64,000 nucleotides of DNA. It comes from Micromonospora rubida. GTDB taxonomy: Bacteria; Actinomycetota; Actinomycetes; Mycobacteriales; Micromonosporaceae. The notes below the pieces were generated by a model. That model was not told where the DNA came from. It searched no databases and saw only the letters and a program-made list of their open reading frames with translations. Each line of letters begins with the position of its first letter. The first letter of the stretch is position 1. A program made the translations under genes and the position numbers. Positions 23,164 to 33,084 of the stretch are shown here, one piece after another. Location of the stretch: the NCBI RefSeq assembly GCF_009908295.1, contig NZ_JAAALO010000004.1, positions 914,629-978,628 on the forward strand, written 5' to 3'.

Positions 23164-23175
23164 GAGAGCGCTCTC
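23164..23175. promoter_or_regulatory. LacI-type operator
   Basis: GAGAGCGCTCTC is a perfect 12-bp palindrome with the central GAGCGCTC core recognised by many actinobacterial LacI-family sugar regulators. It lies 42 bp before the start of the secreted beta-helix protein. No lacI gene is in the window, so a distant regulator is implied. Confidence 0.55.
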
Positions 23176-23216
23176 ATGGTCGCCCGGCCCGCCACCGCCA
23201 CCCGACAGGCAGGCTG

Positions 23217-24992
23217 ATGACACCTCGCACCCGCCGCCACCTCCTGGCCCTGGCCACCACCACCGTCTCCCTCGCCGCCGCCGGCCTCGTTCCGGCGCCC
23301 GCGCTGGCCCACCCCGGCCACCCCGACGACCGCCACCCGGACCTCGGCCCGTACGTGCACGTCTACGACCCGTCCACCCCGACCGCCGAGATCCAGTCCA
23401 CCCTCGATGCGATCTTCACGAAGCAGGAACGCAACGAGATGGGCACCGACCGGCACGCGGTGCTGTTCAAGCCCGGCCGGTACGACGTCGACGCGAAGCT
23501 CGGCTACTACACCACCGTGGCCGGTCTCGGCCGCTCCCCGGACGACGTCGACATCTACGGCGCGGTCCGGGTCATCGGACAGCCCGACCCGAACTCGCCG
23601 GGGGGCATCTCCGCGCTGACCAACTTCTGGCGCTCGGCGGAGAACCTCGCCGTCATACCCTCCGACTGGTCGAACCAGTGGGCGGTCTCCCAGGCGTCCC
23701 CGATGCGCCGCGTGCACGTGCGCGGCCCCCTCTGGCTCGAACCGGGCAACGGCGGGTACTCCAGCGGCGGCTACATCGCCGACTCGAAGGTCGACGGGAC
23801 CACCATCAACGGCTCCCAGCAGCAGTGGCTGACCCGGGACAGCGAGCTCGGCGGCCAATGGAGCAACGGGGTCTGGAACCAGGTCTTCTCCGGCGTGACC
23901 GGGGCACCCGCCCAGAGATTCCCCGACCCCCCGTACACCACGCTCCCGACCAGCCCGGTCACCAGGGAGAAGCCGTACCTGTTCGTCGACGGCAACGACC
24001 GGTGGCGGGTGGCCGTACCGGGACTGCGGCACGACACCGCCGGCATCACCTGGGCGGCCGGCGGCCGACCGACCCCCTCGCTGTCGCTGCGCGACTTCTT
24101 CGTCGCCCGGCCCACCGACAGCGCCCAGCGGATCAACCGGGAGTTGGCGCGGGGGCGGCACCTGCTGCTCACCCCGGGCGTGTACCGGCTGAACCAGGCG
24201 CTGCGGGTCACCCGGCCGGGCACCGTCGTGCTCGGACTCGGCATGCCCAGCCTCGCCCCGTCCACCGGCGACGCGGCGCTGCGGGTCGCCGACGTCGACG
24301 GGGTACGCGTCGCCGGGTTGCTGGTCGACGCCGGTCGGCGCGAGTCGGACGTGCTCGTCGAGATCGGCCGGCGCGACGGTCGCCGGGACCACGCCGCGAA
24401 CCCGACCTCGGTGCAGGACGTCTTCTTCCGCATCGGCGGCCCCTGGGTCGGCCGGGCCCGGACCAGCCTCGCCGTGCACAGCGACGACACCCTGCTCGAC
24501 AACATCTGGGCCTGGCGCGGCGACCACGGCAACGGCATCGGCTGGACGGCGAACACCGCCGACACCGGGGTGCTGGTCACCGGCGACGACGTGACGGCGT
24601 ACGGGCTCTTCGTCGAGCACTACCAGCGGTACCAGACGGTGTGGACCGGCGAGCGCGGCCGGACCGTTTTTTACCAGAGCGAACTGCCCTACGACCCGCC
24701 GAGCCAGGCCGCCTGGGCCAGCCCGACCGGTCGCGGCTGGGCGTCATACAAGATCGCCGACTCCGTGCGCCGGCACGAGGCGTGGGGACTCGGCGTGTAC
24801 TCGTACTTCAATCAGGGGGTCGACGTCCGGGCGGCCCGGGCGATCGAGGTGCCCCGCCGGCCGGGCGTGCGGCTCCACGACATGATCACCGTCTTCCTCG
24901 ACGGCAGCGGCGGCATCGAGCGCACGGTCAACGACGCCGGCACCCCGGTCGTCGGCTCGTTCGGCACCAGCCCGGTGGTCAGCTACCCCTGA
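23217..24992 (+). CDS. Secreted right-handed beta-helix protein (putative adenylyl-cyclase-annotated family)
   Basis: A 591-residue exported protein. The start at ATG 23217 gives a clear signal: basic MTPRTRRH, hydrophobic LLALATTTVSLAAAGLV, and cleavage site near ALAHP. The mature part begins YVHVYDPSTPTAEIQSTLDA and KQERNEMGTDRHAVLFKPG and continues with repetitive strands (VRVIGQP, VAGLLVD, TLLDNIWAWRGDHG). This is typical of pectate-lyase-like beta-helices. Homologues are commonly annotated as adenylyl cyclase in actinomycetes without proof. A carbohydrate-active role fits the LacI-type operator upstream (inference). A strong hairpin follows its stop. Confidence 0.8.
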   Translation: MTPRTRRHLLALATTTVSLAAAGLVPAPALAHPGHPDDRHPDLGPYVHVYDPSTPTAEIQSTLDAIFTKQERNEMGTDRHAVLFKPGRYDVDAKLGYYTTVAGLGRSPDDVDIYGAVRVIGQPDPNSPGGISALTNFWRSAENLAVIPSDWSNQWAVSQASPMRRVHVRGPLWLEPGNGGYSSGGYIADSKVDGTTINGSQQQWLTRDSELGGQWSNGVWNQVFSGVTGAPAQRFPDPPYTTLPTSPVTREKPYLFVDGNDRWRVAVPGLRHDTAGITWAAGGRPTPSLSLRDFFVARPTDSAQRINRELARGRHLLLTPGVYRLNQALRVTRPGTVVLGLGMPSLAPSTGDAALRVADVDGVRVAGLLVDAGRRESDVLVEIGRRDGRRDHAANPTSVQDVFFRIGGPWVGRARTSLAVHSDDTLLDNIWAWRGDHGNGIGWTANTADTGVLVTGDDVTAYGLFVEHYQRYQTVWTGERGRTVFYQSELPYDPPSQAAWASPTGRGWASYKIADSVRRHEAWGLGVYSYFNQGVDVRAARAIEVPRRPGVRLHDMITVFLDGSGGIERTVNDAGTPVVGSFGTSPVVSYP

Positions 24993-25004
24993 CCGGACGA
25001 CCGC

Positions 25005-25035
25005 CCGGGCGGACCCGGTGACCGGGTCCGCCCGG
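25005..25035. terminator. Strong GC hairpin between convergent genes
   Basis: The 15-base arm CCGGGCGGACCCGGT (25005-25019) is exactly complementary to 25021-25035, 13 bp after the beta-helix stop. There is no T-run, as usual in actinomycetes. Confidence 0.75.
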
Positions 25036-25172
25036 CCGGCGGCTCGCGACACGCGCCGGACACGGTCGGGGAGGCGTGCCCGCCGGGCCATCGGTGACCA
25101 CCGACCGGGCCGCCCCCCCGGCCCGCAAGCTTGAGCGGCGGGCCGCCCCGTGCCAGCCCGCCGCCCGGGCCG

Positions 25173-25769
25173 TTACGCCGAGAGTTGGTCGACCCGGGTG
25201 AGCACCTGGTCGATCAGGCCGTACTCGCGGGCCTGCTCCGCGGTGAACCACCGGTCCCGGTCCCAGTCCCGCTGGATCTCGTCCAGGGCCCGCCCGCTGT
25301 GCTGGGCGATCAGCTCCTGCATGGTGCGCTTGACGTGCAGCATGTTCTCCGCCTGGATGGTGATGTCGGCGGCCGTGCCGCCCATTCCGCCCGACGGCTG
25401 GTGCATCATGATCCGCGAGTGCGGCAGCGCGTACCGCTTCCCGGCCGTCCCCCCGCAGAGCAGGAACTGCCCCATCGAGCCGGCGAAGCCGAGCGCCAGG
25501 GTGGCCACGTCGTTGCGGATGTACCGCATCGTGTCGTACACGGCCAATCCGGCGCTGACCGAGCCGCCCGGTGAGTTGATGTAGAGGTGGATGTCCCGCT
25601 CGCTGTCCTCCGCGGCCAGCAGCAGGAGCTGCGCGCAGATCTGGTTGGCCGACTCGTCCGTGACCTCGGTGCCGAGGAAGACGATCCGCTCCCGCAGCAA
25701 CCGCTGGAACACCTGGTCGCCGAAGGCCGGCTGCCCACCGTCCAGCATCCGTGCGTCGTACCCGATCAT
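25173..25769 (-). CDS. clpP: ClpP protease proteolytic subunit (ClpP3/P4-type)
   Basis: A 198-residue serine peptidase that forms the chamber of Clp proteases. Catalytic residues are visible: Ser in GFAGSMGQFL (about 99), His in RIMMHQPSGG (about 124) and Asp in RDWDRDRWF (about 173). The start is ATG 25769 with GGAGG 5 bp upstream. No second clpP is beside it, unlike the paired clpP1P2 and clpP3P4 operons of Streptomyces. The operator TCTGCC-3 nt-GGCAGA at 25861 and the PopR-like gene just upstream indicate PopR control, so this is most like clpP3. Confidence 0.93.
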   Translation of the reverse strand: MIGYDARMLDGGQPAFGDQVFQRLLRERIVFLGTEVTDESANQICAQLLLLAAEDSERDIHLYINSPGGSVSAGLAVYDTMRYIRNDVATLALGFAGSMGQFLLCGGTAGKRYALPHSRIMMHQPSGGMGGTAADITIQAENMLHVKRTMQELIAQHSGRALDEIQRDWDRDRWFTAEQAREYGLIDQVLTRVDQLSA

Positions 25770-25860
25770 GTCGACCTCCGCCGCGCCGGTGGGCGACTTC
25801 GATCGCCCCGGGGACCGGCCCGTCCAGCGTGCGCCCGCCTGGGGCGGCGACCCCAACGCT

Positions 25861-25890
25861 TCTGCCGCTGGCAGATTCGCCGACGGCAGA
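25861..25890. promoter_or_regulatory. PopR-type double palindrome upstream of clpP
   Basis: TCTGCC-GCT-GGCAGA (25861-25875) is the exact palindrome reported for Streptomyces PopR. A second, imperfect one, TTCGCC-GAC-GGCAGA, follows directly (25876-25890). Two successive copies are the described arrangement. They lie about 92 bp before the clpP start. Confidence 0.75.
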
Positions 25891-25923
25891 ACAGGGCGGG
25901 GCGTCAACAGCCGGGCGCCGCCG

Positions 25924-26400
25924 CTAGACGGCCACCGGCCGCCGCAGGCCCACCGCGACCCGCCCGCAGTGCACCAACCCGGTGGTACGCGGACCGACGG
26001 CGAGCGGCGCCCCGGGCAGCGCCCGGTGCACGTCGGCCCCCCGCCGGGCGCCGGCCAGCCGGTCGCCGTGCTGTTCCAGCTGGGCCAGCCGGTCGCCGTA
26101 CCGGGGCAGCGGCAGAGCGACGGCGTGCGCCGCCACGGCCGCCCGGGGACCCACCGGGGTGCGCGGCTCGACCCGGCGCAGGTCGTCCCGGGCCTCCTCC
26201 AGCAGGTCGGACAGGCGGATCCCGAGGGCCCGGCAGATCGCCGCGAGCACCTCCGACGACGCCTCCTTGCGGCCCCGCTCGACCTCGGACAGATAGGGCA
26301 GCGACACGCCGGCCGCCTCGGCAACCTCACGCAGAGTGCGGCCCTGTCGCATCCTGATCCGGCGGAGCACCCCGCCGATGACCCGTCGCAGCAGTGACAT
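25924..26400 (-). CDS. popR: ClgR/PopR-like XRE-family regulator of clp genes
   Basis: A 158-residue protein. Residues 8-72 are a helix-turn-helix of the ClgR family (VLRRIRMRQGRTLREVAEAA, then LPYLSEVERGRKEASSEVLA). A low-complexity Ala/Arg-rich tail follows; ClgR/PopR proteins carry degradable C-terminal ends. Its place immediately upstream of clpP, with a PopR-type operator between, argues for PopR over ClgR. ClgR normally sits elsewhere and binds GTTCGC-type sites. The tail ends PVAV, not the usual AA degron. Confidence 0.85.
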   Translation of the reverse strand: MSLLRRVIGGVLRRIRMRQGRTLREVAEAAGVSLPYLSEVERGRKEASSEVLAAICRALGIRLSDLLEEARDDLRRVEPRTPVGPRAAVAAHAVALPLPRYGDRLAQLEQHGDRLAGARRGADVHRALPGAPLAVGPRTTGLVHCGRVAVGLRRPVAV

Positions 26401-26582
26401 GCGGTCTCACCCCCGGTCATCTCCGTCGACAGCCCCATCATGCCCGGTGCGGGACCGCCGGGCAGCCCCGGGCAGACGAGTCGGTGCGGCCGGACGCGTC
26501 CCGTCGGCACCCCGGGGTGCGGATCCCCGCGTACCGGCTATGTTGTGCACGTGCAGGCGACGGAGGCGGAGCGGGTCCCACG

Positions 26583-27599
26583 GTGATCCATTTTCCCGCG
26601 CAGCGGCGGGGCCCGCTGAGCGCGCTGAGCCTGCGCCTCGCCGCCGCCCTGGGCCTGGTCCTCGCCGTGGTCGCCGCGGTCTATCTCGACCGGGACGGCT
26701 ACCGCGACGTCAACGAGGACGGCCTCACGCTCCTCGACTGCTTCTACTACGCGGTGGTCTCCCTCTCCACCACCGGCTACGGCGACATCACCCCGGCCGC
26801 ACCGTCCGCGCGGCTGGTCAACGTCCTGTTCGTCACCCCGGCCCGGGTGCTCTTCCTGATCATCCTGGTCGGCACCACCCTGGAAGTCCTGACCGAGCAG
26901 TACCGGACCGGCCGGCGCCTGTCGCGGTGGAGGAGAAGCGTGAAGGACCACGTCATCATCTGCGGCTACGGCACCAAGGGCCGCAGCGCGGTCTCGGCGC
27001 TGGTGGAGAACGGCCTGGACAGGTCCCGGATCGTGGTGGTCGAGCGCAGCCCCGCCGCGCTGCGGCAGGCCACCTCGGCCGGGTTGGTCGCGATCGAGGG
27101 TTCGGCGACGCGTTCGTCGGTGCTGATCGAGGCGCACGTGAAGAACGCCAAGTCGGTGATCATCGCGACCGACAGTGACGACGCCTCGGTCCTGGTGGCG
27201 CTCACCGTCCGGCAGCTCACCGCCGGCCAGGTGCGGATCATCGCCGCGGTGCGGGAGGCCGAGAACGCGCCGCTGCTCAAGCAGAGCGGTGCCCACCACG
27301 TGATCGTCTCGTCCGCCACGGCGGGACGGCTGCTCGGGCTGTCGACCTCCGCGCCACCGCTGATCGATGTGGTGGAGGACCTGCTCACCCCGGGCCAGGG
27401 CATGGCGCTGGCCATGCGCTCGGCCGAGCGCAGCGAGGTGGGGCGTTCGCCGCGCGAGCTGGACTCCCTGGTCATCGCGCTGGTCCGCCGGGGCAAGGTG
27501 GTCACGCTCAGCGACCGGGCCGGCGCGGTGATCGAGACCGGCGACATGCTCGTGCACGTCCGTGACGACCGCCCTCAGCAGGCGAGCACCCCGGGCTGA
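26583..27599 (+). CDS. TrkA-N (RCK) domain potassium channel
   Basis: A 338-residue two-TM K+ channel. Membrane segments are at about 15-35 and 80-102, with pore loop FYYAVVSLSTTGYGDITPA between them, carrying the selectivity filter TTGYGD. From about residue 120 an RCK/TrkA-N domain follows (VIICGYGTKGRSAVSAL, the NAD-type GxGxxG; VVVERSP; IEGSATRSSVL). A TrkA-C-like end (VRRGKVVTLSDRAGAVIETG, DML) completes it. GTG 26583 gives the start. It functions in potassium conductance gated by nucleotides or ions. It is divergent from popR. Confidence 0.93.
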   Translation: MIHFPAQRRGPLSALSLRLAAALGLVLAVVAAVYLDRDGYRDVNEDGLTLLDCFYYAVVSLSTTGYGDITPAAPSARLVNVLFVTPARVLFLIILVGTTLEVLTEQYRTGRRLSRWRRSVKDHVIICGYGTKGRSAVSALVENGLDRSRIVVVERSPAALRQATSAGLVAIEGSATRSSVLIEAHVKNAKSVIIATDSDDASVLVALTVRQLTAGQVRIIAAVREAENAPLLKQSGAHHVIVSSATAGRLLGLSTSAPPLIDVVEDLLTPGQGMALAMRSAERSEVGRSPRELDSLVIALVRRGKVVTLSDRAGAVIETGDMLVHVRDDRPQQASTPG

Positions 27600-27977
27600 C
27601 TTGGCAGTTGACGCCGGCACCGGAGACCGGCGGTGGCTGGCGTCGCCGGGCCCGTGCCCTCCGGGCCCGTGCCCTCCGGGCCCGTGTCCGCCGCCGATCG
27701 ACCTGCGACTACTGCGGTTTCGGTCAGTGGAGATTCATCCTGTCGGATCTTTTGTGACGGCGTGATGCCTGCTATCGTTTGGCCGCTTGGAATTGCCAAT
27801 GGGCGTGGCATCCGATTTATGCCGGCGCCCCTTGATTGGCTCAGGCACGGGGGATCCAACCGAACGCACGGGGTGCACACATCATGCCTCGGCCTCGTCG
27901 TCATCTCTCCGTCCGGTCGACGCACCGCACGTCGGCAGTTTCGAGTACCTCGTTAATCGAACGACGGGAAGAAATTA
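27600..27977. other. Regulatory intergenic region with 15-bp tandem repeat
   Basis: 378 bp without a gene. It holds a 15-bp unit CCGGGCCCGTGCCCT repeated from 27646 (two perfect copies, a third partial to 27690). An AT-richer tract around 27720-27840 follows, with TTGTGA (27752) and TATCGT (27773) as weak promoter candidates at 15-bp spacing. It probably carries the promoter of the secreted protease. Confidence 0.5.
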
Positions 27978-29747
27978 GTGGCTGAAGTGGCAAACACCGC
28001 AGGAGTCCGGCGGCGGGCGGCGGGCATCATCGCCGGCCTCGCCCTCGGCAGCGCGGCGGTCGTCGCGCCGGGAACGGTCGTCCAGGCGGCTACCTCGAAC
28101 GACGGCGTGCTCAAGCCGGCGAGTGACATCCGGGGCGAGAGCCGGACGACCTCGTCGAAGAACTTCCGGGCGGGCAAGTTCACCCCGCCCAGCCCCGGCG
28201 TCAAGGGCGACCTGCTCCCGTCGAAGCGCATCGTCGGCGGCTCCGAGGTCAACGTCGCGAACCACCCGTACGTCGTCGGCATCCTGACCTACGCGTCCGA
28301 CGGCATCTACTGGTGCACCGGCACCGTCATCGCCCCGAACAAGGTGCTGACGGCGGCGCACTGCTCCGTGGACGTGCCGGGAACGACCCTGGTTCTCGCC
28401 GGAAAGAACCAACTGCTCGACGCCAACAACAACATCCCGCCCGGCGGGTACATCGGCGCGGTGGCGTCCACCTGGACCCACCAGGGCTACAACCTCGCCG
28501 CGCAGGAGAACGGGACCGCGACGGCCTTCCTGGACGACGTCTCGGTCCTGACCCTCAAGCAGGACCTCCCGTCGGCGTACCCGGCGATCACGCTGAGCGC
28601 CCAGGGCGACCAGGCGCCGTACGCGGCGGGCACCGCGGCGGACATTTTCGGCTACGGTCTGGCCGACGGCGACAACGACGACACGAAGCTGCGCAAGGCG
28701 ACCGTGACGATGCAGTCGAACGCGGTCTGCGGCAACGTCGCGGGCCAGGCGTACGACGCCAACCGGATGATCTGCGCGGGGCCGGACAACGGCGCGGACA
28801 CCTGCGATGGTGACTCCGGCGGGCCGATCCTGGTGAACGGCAAGCAGGTCGGCATCACCGACTGGGGCTACAGCCCGTGCGGCGACAAGCCGGGCTACTA
28901 CGAGCGGATCAGCTACTACGCCGACTCGATCAACGCCGACCTGACCCGTCCGCCGCTGGTGAACGCCGACTGGACCGGCGACGGCCACACCGACCTGATG
29001 GCGCGGGACGCCGCCGGCAACCTGCGGCTGTATGTGGGCCGCGGGTTCTCCAACGACGGCAGGGGCGGCTTCTACGCCTCCGGGAACTTCAGCTCCGGCT
29101 GGGGCAGCGCCAAGCGGGTCTTCCGGGTCTACAACTGGAACGGCGACCGGACCCCCTCGCTGATGGAGGTGGACTCCGCCGGCGCGCTGTGGATCTACAA
29201 CACCGACGGCCAGGGCAATGCTGTCGGCCAGCGCACGCGGATCGGCACCGGCTGGGGCAACTTCACCGCCCTCATGGTGACGAACAACTGGCTGGGCAAC
29301 GGCCTGCCGAGCCTGATGGTTCGCAAGTCCAACGGCGAACTGTGGCGCTACACCAGCAACGGCGCGGGCGGATGGGTCAACCCGGCGGGCACCCGGATCG
29401 GCACCGGCTGGAACGGGTTCAACCTGTTCCTCACCCCGGGCGCCTGGAAGGGTGACGGCAAGGAGGTCCTGATCGGCCGCACCTCGACCGGCATCCTGAA
29501 GATGTACCAGACCGACCAGGCGGGCGGCTGGACCAACCCGTCCGGCACGCAGATCGGCAGCGGCTGGGGCGGCTTCAAGAACATCATCACGCCGGGCGAC
29601 TGGAACGGCGACAACATGATGGACATGTTGGGCGTCAACAGCAGCAACCAGATGCGCCTCTACACCACCGACGGCTCCGGCAACTGGATCGACGCCAGCG
29701 GCAAGGTCATCTCCACCGGTTGGGGCAGCTTCAACCTGGTCTTCTGA
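27978..29747 (+). CDS. Secreted trypsin-like serine protease with C-terminal FG-GAP/VCBS-type repeats
   Basis: A 589-residue exported protein from GTG 27978. The signal segment RRRAAGIIAGLALGSAAVVA ends near VVQAA. A short propeptide leads to RIVGGSEV, the classical activation site. The chymotrypsin triad is clear: His in VLTAAHC (about 130), Asp in FLDDVSVLTL (about 190), Ser in CDGDSGGPI (about 280). Residues 325-589 are about five WxGDG/WNGD-type repeats (NADWTGDGHTDLMAR, WNGDRTPSLMEVD, WLGNGLPSLMVR, WKGDGKEVLIG, WNGDNMMDMLGV) of an FG-GAP/tachylectin-like propeller that may bind surfaces or sugars. It probably degrades external protein. Confidence 0.93.
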   Translation: MAEVANTAGVRRRAAGIIAGLALGSAAVVAPGTVVQAATSNDGVLKPASDIRGESRTTSSKNFRAGKFTPPSPGVKGDLLPSKRIVGGSEVNVANHPYVVGILTYASDGIYWCTGTVIAPNKVLTAAHCSVDVPGTTLVLAGKNQLLDANNNIPPGGYIGAVASTWTHQGYNLAAQENGTATAFLDDVSVLTLKQDLPSAYPAITLSAQGDQAPYAAGTAADIFGYGLADGDNDDTKLRKATVTMQSNAVCGNVAGQAYDANRMICAGPDNGADTCDGDSGGPILVNGKQVGITDWGYSPCGDKPGYYERISYYADSINADLTRPPLVNADWTGDGHTDLMARDAAGNLRLYVGRGFSNDGRGGFYASGNFSSGWGSAKRVFRVYNWNGDRTPSLMEVDSAGALWIYNTDGQGNAVGQRTRIGTGWGNFTALMVTNNWLGNGLPSLMVRKSNGELWRYTSNGAGGWVNPAGTRIGTGWNGFNLFLTPGAWKGDGKEVLIGRTSTGILKMYQTDQAGGWTNPSGTQIGSGWGGFKNIITPGDWNGDNMMDMLGVNSSNQMRLYTTDGSGNWIDASGKVISTGWGSFNLVF

Positions 29748-29772
29748 TCGACCGGGGTTTCCCCGCACCGAC

Positions 29773-29810
29773 GAAAGGGCCCGCAACCTGCGAAGGTTGC
29801 GGGCCCTTTC
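29773..29810. terminator. Bidirectional intrinsic terminator
   Basis: A 17-bp perfect stem (29773-29789 with 29794-29810) and a GCGA loop. AAAGGGCCC at the base gives T-runs on both strands, so it serves both the protease gene and the convergent kor operon. Confidence 0.92.
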
Positions 29811-29856
29811 CGTGTCGCGGGTGAGGCGGCGGCTCCGTGCCGCCGTCAGCGGCGGG

Positions 29857-30883
29857 TCAGCTGATCGTCCAGGTGTCGCCGCTGGCGAGCAGGCCGGCGA
29901 GCTGCTGCTCCGGGGTCTCGGTCACTGCGGCCTTCGCCGCCGCGACCTGCTCCTGCACCACGCTGTCGTAGGACGGGCGGTCGACCGAGCGGAACACGCC
30001 GATCGGGGTGTTCCGCAGGTCGAGCCCGGGCAGCCGGGACAGCGCGAACGCGTACGCCGGGTCGTTGACCGTCGCGTCGTGCACGACGATCTCCTCCGGG
30101 CGCACGGAGGCGGTCTCCAGCACCTTGAGGCCGAAGCCGCCCGGCGGGTGCACCACGCAGAACTGCCCGTCGGAGCCGAAGGTGATGGGCTGCCCGTGCT
30201 CCAGCCGGATCAAGAAGTCGTCCCGGGTGGCCGGCTCCTTGAGCTGCTCGAACGCGCCGTCGTTGAAGATGTTGCAGTTCTGGTAGATCTCCACGAACGC
30301 CGAGCCCTGGTGCTCCGCCGCCGCCCGCAGCACGGACTGGAGGTGCTTGCGGTCCGAGTCGATGGTGCGGCCGACGAAGCTGGCCTCCGCGCCCAGGGCG
30401 AGCGAGAGCGGGTTGAACGGCGCGTCCGCCGAGCCGGCCGGGGTCGACTTGGTGATCTTGCCGACCTCGGAGGTGGGCGAGTACTGCCCCTTCGTCAGAC
30501 CGTAGATCCGGTTGTTGAACAGCAGGATCTTCAGGTTGACGTTGCGGCGCAGCGCGTGGATCAGGTGGTTGCCGCCGATCGACAGCGCGTCGCCGTCGCC
30601 GGTGACCACCCACACGGACAGGTCCGGGCGGGACACCGACAGGCCGGTGGCGATCGCCGGGGCGCGGCCGTGGATCGAGTGCATCCCGTAGGTGTTCATG
30701 TAGTACGGGAAGCGCGACGAACAGCCGATGCCGGAGACGAAGACCGTCCGCTCCCGGGGAATGTTCAGCTCCGGCATGAACTGCTGGATGGCGGCGAGGA
30801 TCGCGTAGTCACCGCAGCCGGGGCACCAGCGCACCTCCTGGTCGGACTTGAAGTCCTTCGCGGTGAGCTTGAGGGCGATGGGC

Positions 30884-30891
<8 letters not shown>
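29857..30891 (-). CDS. korB: 2-oxoacid:ferredoxin oxidoreductase, beta subunit
   Basis: A 344-residue thiamine-diphosphate-binding subunit. Family marks are WCPGCGDYAILAAIQ with the conserved Cys pair near residue 24-27, GIGCSSRFPYY, GDGDALSIGGNHLIHALRRN (the TPP/Mg motif), and NNRIYGLTKGQYSPTS. With KorA it oxidises 2-oxoglutarate (or a related 2-oxoacid) to acyl-CoA, reducing ferredoxin. This replaces or supplements the lipoate-dependent dehydrogenase in actinobacteria. Its start overlaps the alpha-subunit stop by 8 bp. Confidence 0.95.
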
Positions 30892-32728
<1,837 letters not shown>

Positions 32729-33084
32729 GCCTGAACCTCGCTTCGCTCGGCGCGGTGGCGCGGGCGACTGAACCTGATGGTGACCTCGCCTCGCCCGGCC
32801 ACGCGACCTCCTTGACGCACCGCTGCCCCGCACCGCCCGTGGCTGGTCCGGTCCGCTGTAGTTCCTCACCCGAGAGCCTACGTCGATTGGGGGGCCGAAC
32901 TCGCCCTGTGGTCCGCCGACTGGGATCAAATTCGGTGCGGTTATGCCCTGTTTGATGCCGTTTTGGCCCGCCCGCCGTAATCAGGATCACCGGGCCGCCC
33001 GCCCCGCCGTCGTCGTCCGGTGGGGGACCGCGGCCGGCCCCGGCCCGGGGCGACCGGGGCCGGGCGGTCGGCGGCGGGCCCCGG
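32729..33084. other. Gene-free stretch upstream of korA
   Basis: 356 bp between two leftward genes. GC-rich repeats of GGCCGGG/CCCCGG around 33010-33090 could end the transcript of the anchored protein. I see no protein-like frame or RNA gene. The korA promoter presumably lies in 32730-32990. Confidence 0.5.

Noticed and set aside
21717..24620. A 967-codon minus-strand frame opposite the amidohydrolase and beta-helix genes
   Set aside because: It is antisense to three well-supported genes and reads as Arg/Val/Gly-rich shadow without motifs.
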